Positions 1 through 21,725 of a stretch of DNA of 64,000 nt are shown here, in pieces. The DNA lies in the NCBI RefSeq assembly GCF_964204645.1, contig NC_134027.1:2406485-2470484 (forward strand). Reading direction: 5' to 3'. Numbering within the stretch: position 1 is the first letter of the stretch; each line of letters starts with the position of its first letter. A program made the position numbers and the translations under genes. Under the pieces are notes generated by a model. The model made no database searches. It saw nothing but the letters and a program-made list of their open reading frames with translations, and was not told the origin of the DNA. The stretch is from Tubulanus polymorphus (lineage: Eukaryota > Nemertea > Palaeonemertea > Tubulaniformes > Tubulanidae).

Positions 1-8566
<8,566 letters not shown>

Positions 8567-10250
8567 AACAGGCTTCATGGCTTCTTCAAACATTAGCCAT
8601 TTTATCATCAGTCGAATCCGATTGACCAATCAACTGTGACGGACTCGGTATCAGTCCGTCAACAGCAGTTTTAATACTCAGTATATGATGAACGCGGAAA
8701 GCAAATTTTGAAGGTGTTTAAGGTTTGAAATATGTGGACAAGAACATCAAGAATGTAGTCATCACAGAAGTATACAGGGGCCATTAATAAAGTATGTACG
8801 CATCCATGGGGCGGGGATGGGGTCTAAAACCGGCCGTTTCTCCCTATATAGATAATGCTTAAAATTTTGTATATCGTTGAAAATCGACAAAATTTCGTGT
8901 ACATACTTTATGTCCCTATAATTCCTTTTGTATAAGTATGTTGATCAAAATCAGTGAAATATATATACATATACGGTATGTATCTATATATATATGTTAC
9001 TGGGGACATGTAGATTATGTAAAACTAAGTGCTAGCCTGTTAATTATTGACACAATTTTCTCCAAATTTATCTTTAGTCAAAAATGAATACTATAAATGT
9101 TTTACTGGTATATCGTGACGTAAGGGCTGAATAAATAAGAACGTATATTATAACCCTAAATGTTTGGACTGAAATGTATGTGTCTATTATGATAATCTAT
9201 GATTAATAGAATATTGACACACTCGGTAAAATGTATACATATTTATACAAATGGAAATAGTTATTTAGATGGGGGGTATGGTAGCTACAGTATTGCTGGC
9301 TAGGAGAGAAGGAAGAGTTCACTGTGTCTGTTGTTTTATTGTAGTACCGTACCATACATGTTATGTGTAGATTAAATGTAATATTTGTCATCATCAAGGT
9401 TAGATTCACTTAATGGATATCATCTTTCGAGGTAGAGGAAGAGAGTAGATCATAGTTAGGGGGATACGAGTTTGCTTTATATAGAATGCGTGGTGTACTG
9501 AATACAACAGTCTTTCTAACTGCTTATGAATATGGAAGTTTGGATGTTTCAAAGCTTGTGATAGATGTCGTGCTGTAAACGTCCAAATACGAGAACGAAC
9601 GAACTCTTATTTGGCACGAGTTTGGCCTGAAGATTTATTACTTATCAACTGAACACATATTCATGTTTTAGTGTTTAAACCGACTTGTGGATAAAATGAA
9701 TGAGATAGTGTATTGTCGACATCAGTGAAGGATTAAAGTATGTTCATAGCAGGTGTTATAAAAATATAACATAAGAGCATTTTAATGGAATTATGAAAGG
9801 TTCCAGACATGTCATCATTTATTATAGATATCGTCCATACATTTCGTTTCAGTGTAAAAATTAATCATTCGATCATTTTTAAGTTGTCTTTCGACATATT
9901 GTCACTGGGTCGCGTGTTGTTTTCGAAAATGCGTGTTTTGATGATGTCATACGTTGTTGTGCTGTGCGTCTAATTCCGATTTCGCTTAGAAAAAAATTGA
10001 TCGTGCCGCGAAGTGTTTCGTGGCATTCGATCATCGACTGTGTTATTTTTTTGCTTTTCAAAAACAAAAATCTCTGCGATAGAAACCGATCAGGCGAAGG
10101 TTTTTCCTGCATTGTTTCTAGGATTGTTCGGTTTTACCAGAGATCGTGAGTCTGTTTGTAAATTGTATATGTAAATAGTTTGAGGAAATTAGAGTATATT
10201 TTTGTTGAACTACATGTAAAGATAAAATAAAAAAGTTAACACACTGATGT
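8567..10250 (+). other. Probable 3' untranslated region of the ANKRD11/12-like gene
   Basis: No coding exon follows the stop at 8564-8566. The sequence is AT-rich and contains a short inverted-repeat element (8787-8911). A candidate polyadenylation signal AATAAA lies at 10228-10233 in an A-rich stretch, and others occur further down. The extent is inferred from the absence of another gene, so the true 3' end could be nearer the stop. Confidence 0.4.
8787..8911. mobile_element. Short MITE-like element, 13-bp perfect terminal inverted repeats
   Basis: ATAAAGTATGTAC at 8787-8799 is the exact inverse of GTACATACTTTAT at 8899-8911. Just outside, GGGGCC on the left and GTCCCT on the right suggest the inverted repeats may extend with small differences. 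The 125-bp body has no open frame. It lies within the likely 3' UTR of the ANKRD11/12-like gene and would therefore be transcribed. Confidence 0.6.
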
Positions 10251-11051
10251 ATGTAGAAACATTGACTGTAGTGAGTTACTGTAGTGATGCCATGGGTGCC
10301 CCGCCCATTTCGCGCGGTTGGCCATCATTCATTTTCTCTGTAATATGTTGCTAGGATACTGGCATTAGATAACTGCGAACGCTACTGATTTATGAATCGA
10401 TATAAGCTGAAGTTGAATTGTCCTCGAGTATTTTACAAATCCTGGACTAAATGTCAAAATGATTGAACGGGGTTTTTAGTTATCTAATGCCTGTGCCTAT
10501 GGTTATCAATGTATATATTAAATGCACTTGAAACAATGTATCATTGTTGCTGTATCTATGTAAATATAGAACATTGAGTAAGGCCAAAACTCTGTTATTG
10601 CTTGGGTGGTGTGATAACTAAGGATTCTACAATTTAGACAACCTTAACTGAAATTTTCATTCTGTTTTTTATTTTCTGTTTGAAAAAATGAGTTTCCACT
10701 TTGAAAAATAATGAAATTCCTGGAATTCATACATAGCCGAATGTTTTGGATGTAAAAGTAACTTTTCCCGATGTTGTCTTGACACTTTGAACTTTGGAAT
10801 AATTTAGTCTTGGTTAACATACAAGCTTGCTTGGGTTTGGTCCGTTTATGAAGAATGATGGAATAAAGATAAAAATAAATGTCAGATAAAAATATTTAAA
10901 TTCTTAATTTATTGATCTTATTTTGGATGATGATCGATCTGAATGCTGCTCAATTATGGAGGAGGAAATGTTTATTGTTAAGCGCTCTAAGCAAATCAGC
11001 CGTAATGAACAGCCATATTCGATATCGCGTATAGCCCATCCCCTTGCGAAC

Positions 11052-11207
11052 TTTCTGTGAACTATTCGAGCCAGTGACAAGTTTTTTGTAAACCCTGGTG
11101 GCAGCACCGTACGGTCACCTAGCGGAATTTCTGTGAACTATTCGAGCCAGTGACAAGTTTTTTGTAAAACCTGGTGGCAGCACCGTACGGTCACCTAGCG
11201 GAATTTC
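11052..11207. repeat. Tandem duplication, 76-bp unit, two copies
   Basis: The segment beginning TTTCTGTGAACTATTCGAG at 11052 recurs at 11128 with an offset of exactly 76 bp. The two copies are nearly identical, differing for example at one base (AAACCC versus AAAACC). Each unit contains the 10-bp palindrome ACCGTACGGT. A related but diverged string (GTATGGTGCTGTCACC) appears about 180 bp downstream, near 11380, so the unit may derive from a dispersed repeat. Confidence 0.8.
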
Positions 11208-11653
11208 CAAGAACTAATATCCTACCACGTATAATTCTCTCTTTTCGCCAAGTCTAATTACGCTACATCGATGTCCCGGATCCCGGATCGATGTTCACTA
11301 AGAATATTATGATGGTAACAGAGCCGCGGGAAATCCGCCTAACCCGGTGCGCTTGCCTGTGCAGTTATTCCGTAAAGGCCCCGTATGGTGCTGTCACCAA
11401 GTTTCCCGCGCTCGTGTGGCCGGGATCGCGGACTGATTGGCTGATACCAATGTGGTCATATCCCGCGTAATCCATTCAAATTGCCTGATATACAATCGAA
11501 CTATATAGCCTAAGCTCTAAACATTGTTCGAGCATCTTTCCATACGTAGTGTTATAAAAAGCGAGATGTTCCCAGGGCGTGACCAGGGCCCGCTCGCGGC
11601 CGAGCAAAAAGTCCCAAGGCAGCCCAAATTGCTAAGTGAATAAAACCACCTTA

Positions 11654-11727
11654 AGGCCCCGCACACAAGCCGAAAACTGCGCGTACGCAAATGCGCAGCG
11701 CAGTTTTCGGCTCGTGTGCGGGGGCCT
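11654..11727. mobile_element. GC-rich foldback element with about 29-bp arms
   Basis: The left arm, AGGCCCCGCACACAAGCC and onward at 11654-11682, is the inverse of 11698-11727 with one added C and one A/G difference. The 15-bp loop itself contains GCGTACGC- and TGCGCA-type palindromes. Near-perfect arms and a lack of coding sequence suggest a recent foldback or solo terminal repeat. No clear target duplication is visible, so the superfamily is open. Confidence 0.65.
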
Positions 11728-14700
11728 CAGTAGTCTCTTCTTAGTCTCTTCATTCTTTTTTTCGGAGTATTCGAAACGCAGCGATTTTGATTTCAAAAGC
11801 ATCCCACTGAGGATTTGTTCTTCTTGATGGCCCGGTATCATGCCGCCATTAATGCTGGGGCATTTGCTATTTTATTATGCTGGGGCCAAGAGTCTTCATT
11901 TTGTGCTTGTCATCTTCTGTTTCCAAACTTTCGTTCTCCGGGACAGGCTACATCGAACCCCTCGACAAGAAAGGTAGATAGGCCCCATTCATGAGTTGGA
12001 GGTCATTGACAAAACATTTATGCGCAATTCATGATTTCAGCAACATCCCCGCTCGCTTCTGCCATCTACAAAGCGGCTCACATGTGGTAAACATGGATAA
12101 ACCGGATGTAAACAAAGCCATGTGGATTTGCATGGTGAATGAAATTTCCGTGTGGTGGAGGATGCAGCATTCATAGCAGTGAAAACCGAAAGCCTTCGCT
12201 TTCTCCTCTAAGGATTAACAGCAACAATTGTCCGGAGTTTACCACTGCCTCGGCTTTTAGGTAAGTCATTTTAGTTTTCACTTCAATAAATTATGTCCAG
12301 ATGTAGCAAGTGATTATTCGACTCACTTCGAAGTGTTGTTGACGAAAATCTAGACGTAGTGCAAGTGGACCGGGGTTGCGGACGGTATAGCCTTGGACCT
12401 TGTTCCATATCATTTTGTCTCAAATAGAATCATTCTGTGAAATGTGCATCTGGTCATTTTTTCGACCAGAGCAAATCTAGGTTGGCAAGAAATACTTAAC
12501 GTTATCATTGGAAAATGCTTACGAGTAGAAGACATATTTCTAGTTCTGTGGTTAAATCGTCGTCTTAACGATCATCAACATCGGCTCGTAAAAACCAGAT
12601 AAGAAAGTTTTTCTGCTAGCTGATATATGATTCTTATCTTCCGTTTTTTTTTTTGTCATGAAACTAGTTTATCAAAAAACACTCCGCCATCAGTCAGGGC
12701 ATATAGACGTCGCATAAACTAATCGGTACTTTTTAATTACGTTCTGCTGCACCTCGAGGTGAAGTCGCAGGCGCGCACATCAACATTAAAAATCATCTAA
12801 TTGAATCAGTATTGTAACACTCAAGATTGAAATCAAATTATGTTAAGATGTTTTTGATCTTCCTTGGTATCGGATCGATTTAGAATTTCGTAAATCAAAA
12901 AACTATATTTATTCAAGTCTGTTGTGTTCGTGTGGTATAATATATGATTCAAAACAATTGTATTATTCAAGTGCAAAAATCTAATCCTCCTTGGAGGATA
13001 CGGTATAACTAGACGGTTGAATCGTCACGTGTTTGGTCGATGCCAATGTTCTCAGATATACGATCAGAATGCGAGAAAACTTCGGTAAACGATAGAAGAG
13101 ATGGCAGCGTGAGAAGGATGATTGTATCTCAATCAGCGATAGATCTGATATAAGGTGCATAGCCAAATACCGTATCATTAGTCACGGAAAATTTCGTCAG
13201 GTTAAATGAGTCAGCTCCGACACGGGCACAATTCGAGTCTGATTGTCGGCGGCGGCGGAATCGTCTTGTGTTTATTGCGCGCTTCAATTGAGCATTCGCT
13301 ATTTATATGAAACGATGAAGCGCGCGCGCGCGGGCCACTATTAAGTTTCAGTACTCGAGACTGCTATGATCAGCAGTAACCATTGTGGTCTGATATTCAT
13401 CTCAAACGTCTATTGTCATCCAATAAAACAACGATTATCCGCAGTTCATTTAATCCGCCACGGTTTCCCGGATGTGAAGACCATCTGCTAAATGCCATGA
13501 TTGGCGTATGAAAATATCGCCTAATTTAGATTTATTGCATCGATTATCTTTTTGTTATTTCGTATCACGGCAGTAAAATAATCGCGATCTTTTCGATAAA
13601 AAGATTAATCGAATTATTTCGTTTTGTTTATGATGATTATGCGCTTAGAAAGCCATCTGGCGTATGTTCGTAGGTAACGGTGAATGTTTTGTCGTCATCT
13701 GTCGGTGAAATCAAAGGTGAACGTTGAATAAGTCGACTGTCTGCAGAAAAACTGTATATGAAACTTTAATGGTTGACCTATTATTTAATTTTCAAACATT
13801 AGCAGTAGACCTTATTAATCATCTATCTATCTAAGGAGTAAACCTATAAAGAATGACCGAACTTCACGTGTAAGCGATGTGTGTGTTCTAAAAATGAACG
13901 GCTCATAATGATATTTTGAGTATATCAGGTTTTTGCGCGTAGGTTTTGGAACATATTTTTATTTGCTTAATCAGACCGAATTACATGCATGGTAATGCAT
14001 AACATCTGGACGTGTTCAGTTTCCACGTGGATGACATCCTCTCCTCTCTCCTCCTCCCTTCTCTTCTGTTATACAGATGTTCGATCACTAGGGGGGTTAC
14101 CCGTGTCCGTCATTGAGATAAGTAGATCATAAAACATAATATTTACTAGAGAAAATAAACTTGTTTTTTCATCCAACTGGAAGTAATAGGACATCTCGGA
14201 AACATATGTTTTTATCGTATCATATTATCGTATTATTGTCTCGTGTTATCGATATCCTATCCCATACACCAGTATTCCTCGAACCCTCTCTAAAACCCTC
14301 GTACTAACCTTTACTGCCAAGGCTTCTTCTGAAAAGCCGAAAAGTAATTACCGACATTTTGATTGATTGAATTTCTTATTGCTCGGAGACCTTATATCAA
14401 ATCAATGCACACATTTGCACAATTAATATCTGAAGGATGTCGTCAATTCTCCAGACTCCACAGACAAAATCACCATTTGATGAGTCAGTATAGGATAACA
14501 GATGCACATGTGACGGTATTTTACGGACGTGACGATTTGACACCAGCAGCGGCCAATTTCAAAGCACCAGTTAACCCGAAACTATCTATCAGATAGTCAT
14601 GTGACTTACGGTGGTAAAACGCGAAATGATTCAACGACTTTAAAGCCATTCGTACAAGACAAACACAGATGAATCGACTGCACCACGCCACTCAGGTTTT

Positions 14701-17700
14701 TGAATTCGCTGACGAGTACTTTTACACTAACCAAAACGAATCAAACGAAATCTACCAATCAAATAAATAACAGGGTCAATCCCTATTTTAAGATAGAAAA
14801 GATACTTTAATGATATCCTACTGATCCATAGCGCGAGCTCGAAAAACAATGTTGGGGTATTTTGAAAGGCGCCAGAGACTGGTAACCACGTGGTCCATTA
14901 GTCGCAATCACTCAACTTGGATTTTTGAACTTACCAAAAAATTGTCGTCTTCGGGTATAGGTTGAAGGCCACGTGACTTTTTATTTTAACCACCAACTTT
15001 TCGATTAGATCAATCAGTTTCGTAAATCTGTTTGTAAAAAGGTTTTTCACAGATTAATGATCATGGCCTGGCATGCCCGTATTAACTGTTAAAACGAATA
15101 GCCTTGTAAAATTAGTTTCATTTGCCGGAGATTAACTCCCGTTCAAGATCTTCACTTTCGAATTTTCAATTTCTCTAACCGTATCTCAGAACGTATCAGG
15201 GACGCCTTAAACGAAAGTGCTCGATGAATTTCCATTAACACATTTATAAGCGTCAACTGTTAATACGTTAGATTAGGATATGCACTTATACCGACTAACA
15301 CTTGTCGTTTTCCGCTTATAGACGCTCAATTCAAACCGTGGTAGGATCTTTAAAAAAAAACATCTGGAGTCGTAGTAAAAGACTGTATCGTAATTTCTTT
15401 TATTTTCAAATATTTTCAGATGTTTATGAAGTGAAAATCATGCAGTACAATGGGTTACTATTCTGGTCACTATGATGATTAACAGAGTCAGTCATATCTT
15501 AATTTATCTCTTAATAGAGATAACGCAAGGCCATTTGAAAGGTAAGAGCTTTTTTCTTGTACATGTATTCTTGAGAGCAGTGGGGAATATTGTGTAATCA
15601 TTTTCAATCACGTTTTCTATAATTCAACAGTCGTTTTTGAATGAATGTTGGTTTCTATCTGTAACAGGCATTAAATCGTCGGATAGAATATGACATCAAA
15701 ATGTGATGGATTCAACGTTGATTCGAATTCAAATCGGTTTTGCATCATTCATAACGTATTGTCAGTTCTAGGCCACTCGTTACGAACGCGCCATTTCTGG
15801 CTTTATTTAAGTATGCAGCCTTTTTTAGAGACAAAATTATTCTGTAGTTGCATATCTCATTCATGTGAAATGTGAATTTGTATCAGGCAGGTCGCATATG
15901 CTTTTTCACCTTCAAGCATCACTCAATCGAGTTCGATTTTCATTCCGTTCAATAGTTGTAACGTCATCTGAAAAACCTTCAATAATATGCACAGCATAAC
16001 TTAGTTCTTTTTTAAAACTTCAGTTCTCGATGACTCTCGGCTGCTATTTATGAACTAGATTATCAATTGTGCTGAGTTATTGTGGGAATATACCTCCTAG
16101 AAGTGCATGAATCACTAATAATCGAGTTTCGCGGGTGTTTAAGAAATGAAAGAGCCACTTAATATCGGTCATTACATCTTTGACGAGTTTTAGTCGCGAG
16201 AACGAAGATTTCCTGTAGAAATCAAGTCTTCTGAGTCATCATTAATAGGGAGCTCACCTTGAAATTGATGCTATACCTTTCCGTTCCACGTGTTGGAAAC
16301 GTGTAGTAATGTTTGTCTTATATTCAGGAATTTAATGTTCCCGCTTATCAAAACTTTTGCAGTTCAACTTTATAAATAAAAATATTTCTGGAATCGAGAC
16401 CCATTGTCTAGTAAATATAGCCTAGCATTCTGGTATCATATGCAATAGTCTGGCCGATCCATAATTTGCAATTTACTGATGTAGATTTGAATTGATTGCT
16501 AGTGGACGTTCGATTGTTGAGGAAAGTTGATATCGAGAACTCCGCTGTACAAACTTATTACATTACACAACGCAATTAACACGATATTTGATAAATTCAT
16601 ATCAAACAAACTTAGATTTCATATGAAAGTAGTGTTGTTATCGTTCTGGAACTTGGGCGAACCACTCAAATCTATACGTCCATGGGTAAACCACAGCATA
16701 CAAAGGACAGCGCCATGATTAGATTATCCTTATTCAGCATAGCTGCAAAAGTATTTTTATGTTCAGTCTCTTCACGAGGGTGACTGAGTGCTCAATAAGT
16801 CATAATGCCACAATCTGTTCCAGACCCATGCCGTGTTTTTCGATCTCGTCTTTGTCCAAGTACTAGTATAGTATAGCGCTACGTGATTCGAAGACGAGCA
16901 TGTCTGAGTGATGTTTAGCAAAGTGATTTGATAATTTGGACAGAAAAAACTCTTGACATCATCGAATTTTCAATTACTTCAAACACGTGCATGTAAACAT
17001 CACTATTGACCTCGTGATTGTTGTTTGACAAATTGTGGACGGAATTAATAAATTGATTTTTGAGTGAAAGCCCTCCGTCCAATTGAACACGTGTTAAATG
17101 ACGCACAAAGTGCTCTCTCTTTGTGGAGAGAAAAATCATCGTTTGAATTCCTCATTCAGTTCATAGATTATTAAATGAAATTCGTAGATCTGAAAACCTC
17201 AGTTGAAGGCAATGTTTTTGAGGTTTCAGCGCACGATTTTTCTATAGCCTGAGTAACCGCTGCGAGTGAAACGTCTTTGTGTCGTATCCGCTGCCGAACA
17301 AAAGGAAATTGAATTATTCGAGTTATTAACAAACTGTTCCGTGGAGTGAATGAATTAGTTGAGTAATTCGGTGTGATACCACACGATCTGTGCTTATAAC
17401 GTGTAAACATGATTTGAATCGACTCAAGGGTTGCTACATATTTTTCCCCTTAGGCCTTCCCCTTGCCCTCCTTGCGGCGTTTCAAACATAACACCAGTCC
17501 AGTTTTATTTCAGAAATATTGAAATAACAAATCGAAATAAATAAAGTGTGGATGATAGATCTAGTAGAGATACCTTTAGAAATCATATGGAATAGTTGGA
17601 ATATATTTTCAAATAAAGACCCTCGAAATTAATCGTCAATATTTGCATATCAATGAATTATGTATTAATTGTTTTTCAGATTCCATCAGTGCATTAGAAC

Positions 17701-20700
17701 CCTGGTGATTGCAATTACAATGCATTTATCAAAAATTCATGAATTCTACAGGTTCAATTCAGTGTCAGGTTCATTTCATGTCATATGTTGTTGTCTAACA
17801 GAATATTTCCAGATTCACTGCTGAAAGAATAGTCGGCTCTGGCACGCGAGTTCGTTCGATGCATTTTTCAGTGCAAGTTATAAAAACCGAGTTTCTTTCG
17901 CCAATATTTGTGAGGTAGACATCGATAACTACAGTGAAACTCACGGGGGATGAGCGTCAATAACCCGATATTGTCATCAGTTAAAACAACATCTGGTTCA
18001 GACACGGCAGATCATTATATTCAAGTTTACAACGAACAAATTATGTATAAACATAAAAATCCTATTGTGTAGATGATCAAATATGAGAATTTTAGAAAGA
18101 TTTAGTCGAATAGTCTAATACGTAATTCGTACACTAGAGGTAGTTTATCGGTGACGAAATAGAATTTAGACTGATTGCAATCAAAGAATGTCAGATTTTA
18201 TCGAAAATAATTGATCTTCTGTAGAAAATGCGTCCATTTTCGAATTGATTACATTCACGATGATATCTGGGATTGTACGATCTGATAGAGGCACAAATTA
18301 TCGCGTATATTCTACGATTATCTGGTAATATAATGCAAAATGAGATATCGGAATGTTTGCACGCCGCAATGATATATGACATTGATGTTGTTTGGGGAAA
18401 TCAACATATCTGCAAATTGTGTTGACATTATGACTGTGTGACGACTGTGATGTTTCTATGTGATGCATGACGATTCAATTGTTGCAGTCGTCATCAGGAT
18501 GAAATGTTAGCCGAGTTCTATAATGGCGCACTTGCGGACCTATAGTGCGTCAGCCACATCCAACTTTTAGCAAGACGCTGTATCAACTAATACAGGAATA
18601 TCCCTCACTGGGAATATGAGTATCGAAGATGAAATTGAGGATAAATTCAAAAAGTTGAAAATACTCACTTACTAAAGTAAAACTTTTCTGAGTGTGGGAT
18701 TTGTTTCTATAATATGGTTACAACACGGACGGACTTGATGAACTGAATGAGTGCTATTGAAGGATTACGAGGTGCCGTGTCGAGAAGTCGACTATTGTAT
18801 GAAAAGTGGTGGGATCACCTAGTCGTCATGGCTATCGGTCTTTCAGTATCATTGCTTGGTAACAGATGTAATTTTCCCGTACTGAAGTTAGCTCTACCCT
18901 TGAGCAGGTGCACACACCTGTATCCTGCTGAGGGAATCGCTTACATGACTAAGTGTTCTTCAGAAGTGGTTGTTAGTTTTTTGGGGTCTGTTTCCTGAAG
19001 CGCTATCCTGAGAAACTAATTTACCGCGGTATTTTTTTTACAGGATCCATTAGTAAAACCCAGCCCTTAATCGGATATATTAGTTTTTCCAAACTGTTTT
19101 GAAAATTTTTCGGCAGCAAAATTTATAGGTATTTTTATGCAGTGTAAGCAGACAGGATGGAGCCTTGGGAGCCAGTAACACTCGATTCTAGTCTCAAGAG
19201 AAAGTCTGCCGCATCAGTCGACAAAACGACATCAGTTCTTGCAGTTTTCATATGCTGTAGTTGTAATATTATCGGATCGTGTTGAAGCAACAGATGATTA
19301 GCATCCGTTTCATAATGTTACACAGAAACCAATTTCAGCAATCTCGTCAATCCTTACTGAACAACTTGGTGTAGTTACGACGATTGAGGCTATTCAAGAA
19401 ATCTCGCGTTCAATTCCTCGTACCTAACGGTTAACCACGGCAATTTCCGTTGCCGGACGAAAGATCTGTGACAGTCTGTTGCTTCTATCTCCAGCCCGAG
19501 TACCCTATCAGAGCAGCAATTTCTCATTTGATCACCACTGTTCGGCTGATCAGACATTTGATCCCGCGGTCCGGTTAATGACCATCATCCGATGATTAGA
19601 ACGTTCTGGCAGCCCATCGGACTGCGTACGGGTCATGTGATTTATAGATTGGCTACGCTATCAGAAATTTTTACATGGGTAATCAGATGAAATGGAGAGA
19701 AGAATGGGGCTCATTTACGGAGCCTATTGGAGCCAGATTGACTGTTCAATTCATGTTGTTTATGACTTTATCGCTCGCAATCATGTCAAGGAAATTGGGC
19801 CGCTGCAATTTGTCATCGAAACTAATCTCACCTCGTTATAATAATCAACAATGTTTCGTATATTTTCATTTAGTAATGTCTTGATTACCGCTATAAATCA
19901 TTTCATTGCCAAAAGAAAACTATCGATAATACGTAATGTATATCTGTGAATGTTTCAACGACTAAAGACCGTAATTACAAAATCAGTCTCCACATAAACG
20001 CGGGACTTGGACAAGTGTTGAAGCCCGAATATAGATCTCTATATAGCTGGGATTCTGTATTAGTATATAGATCGGTTAAGCGCCTGCAGGTGAAATATTA
20101 ATCGAATAACCAGTTGTGGACGCAACGTTCTTATCCGCTATCAATATTTCAGTTGTACACGTAACCAATACTTATAGTTGAGCCAATGGCTACTGAAGCC
20201 GCGCTATTCCGCAAGATTTATCCAGCTTGTTCGGTTTATTCGGCCATGTTCCCAGTTCCTCAAGGCTAAACCGGCTACCTATATATGACGGCGGTAACGA
20301 TTCCACAACAAAGATACGTCACTATCGTCGACATCGAATTCCTGATTGCGTTATAACTAAGGAGGATTTCACGCTACATTTAAGACGACGGTGATTCAGC
20401 GAATCTTAGCGGGCGTTGCTAAATTCAATTCACAAATCTTATCATTGTGCTGCAAAATTAAATAAACCCTCATCTAACAGAACGCGAATAGTTATGTAAG
20501 AATCCGATAGATTATTCGTCGTGATGTCTCCTGTCAATATGTGCATTTCATTATGATTCACTGCAATCTCCATTAAATAGTGATCTAGAATACAATTCCC
20601 AGGGCAGTGAAAGTTTATATCCTGAATGTCACTGTGTGTCGATTAGGTGTCAGTTTCTGTGTATGTTTCAGGTTTTTATACCTATACTGGTATATTTGAT

Positions 20701-21599
20701 TTATATACATGTCAAAAAGCTGTAGAATTCGGTAGTTGCTTTACAGAAATCCTGAGAATTGTCCAGAATGTCTAATAGTAGAGCTACGTACGTATGCGGC
20801 TGTGGCAATGGAGGTTTTTTTCCAGCAAACAATGGGATGCAATCGTAGCGATGAGGACTCTATTGAGTAGGATAGACAAGTAGTCCTGAGAACTGTCTTC
20901 ATTCGCTGTTACAATCAGTATTTACGTGCTTTGGTTCTCAAATAAATCGATGATTTCAAACCCTCGCACCCTCGTTTCATCGACGAAAGACTCGTCAGTT
21001 GCCGAAACGAATACATTCCGAGAAAATAACACAATCTTTAAACACTTGATGTTCCACCGGATCGACGAGCTGTTTTCTATGTGATATATTTTGAAGAGAG
21101 TATTTCACAGATAGAAGGTTTCTCAGTTCGAATCGCATTGAGATTTGGAATTTATTCATTAACATGTTTTGCGGTGAACCTGTTTTGGTTGTTCTAACTG
21201 TTGCTGTAGATTCAGCGTTACGTTCATTCATCAATCATTCATTTGTTTCACGTTTATCTGGTGCTTAAAATGTCAAGTTAATGATACTTCATGCCCCGTA
21301 ATATTGTCATCTAACACAATCGCTATCAGCTATCAGCCAATTCGAGGGTCGGGTAGTGAGGCGCAAGCGTTTCCGTCTGCGATGACTTCATGTGAGAGAA
21401 CGCGGTACTCTTGCTCCGGACTGTATGCAAGTTACCTGGGTTATGGGACTATCGTAAAGACTTATTTAATCGTACGATCTCATCTGAACCTCGAACATAA
21501 TGAAATAGAACTATAAATGCACGAATAATTAATCATTAGACAAGTTTCAAGATAAATATTTTGAAAAAAAAAATGATAGAGAGGAAGTGAATCACATGG

Positions 21600-21725
21600 G
21601 ACTCGATCTTAAAGCCTCGGCCTGTGAGGCGTTCGTATCAGCCACACTGACCGCACGATTACAGCCACACGTGACTGAACCTCGTGGACTTGTGACGGCG
21701 GCGATGGCGTCATGTGACCGAGTCG
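21600..21725 (-). mobile_element. SINE-like repeat, copy 1 (tRNA-like segment on the minus strand)
   Basis: Read on the minus strand, the segment starts CGACTCGGTCACATGACG, passes GAGGTTCAGTCACGTG and enters a tRNA-like part with GTCAGTGTGGCTGA (A-box-like) and GATCGAGTCCC (B-box-like). The copy at 25041-25166 has the same blocks in the same order, so the two are one family. A run of ten T residues on the minus strand lies just past the B box, which could act as a Pol III stop. The copy is diverged and probably inactive. Confidence 0.65.

Larger units (their letters stand above)
10251..21590. other. Gene-poor intergenic DNA
   Basis: The open frames here are all under 85 codons, and none shows a family signature, a signal peptide with a following exon, or a plausible exon chain. 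The identifiable structures are the 76-bp tandem duplication and GC-rich segment around 11.05-11.4 kb, the foldback at 11654-11727 and a CG-dinucleotide run near 13320-13335. Distal regulatory elements or a non-coding transcript cannot be excluded. Confidence 0.5.
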
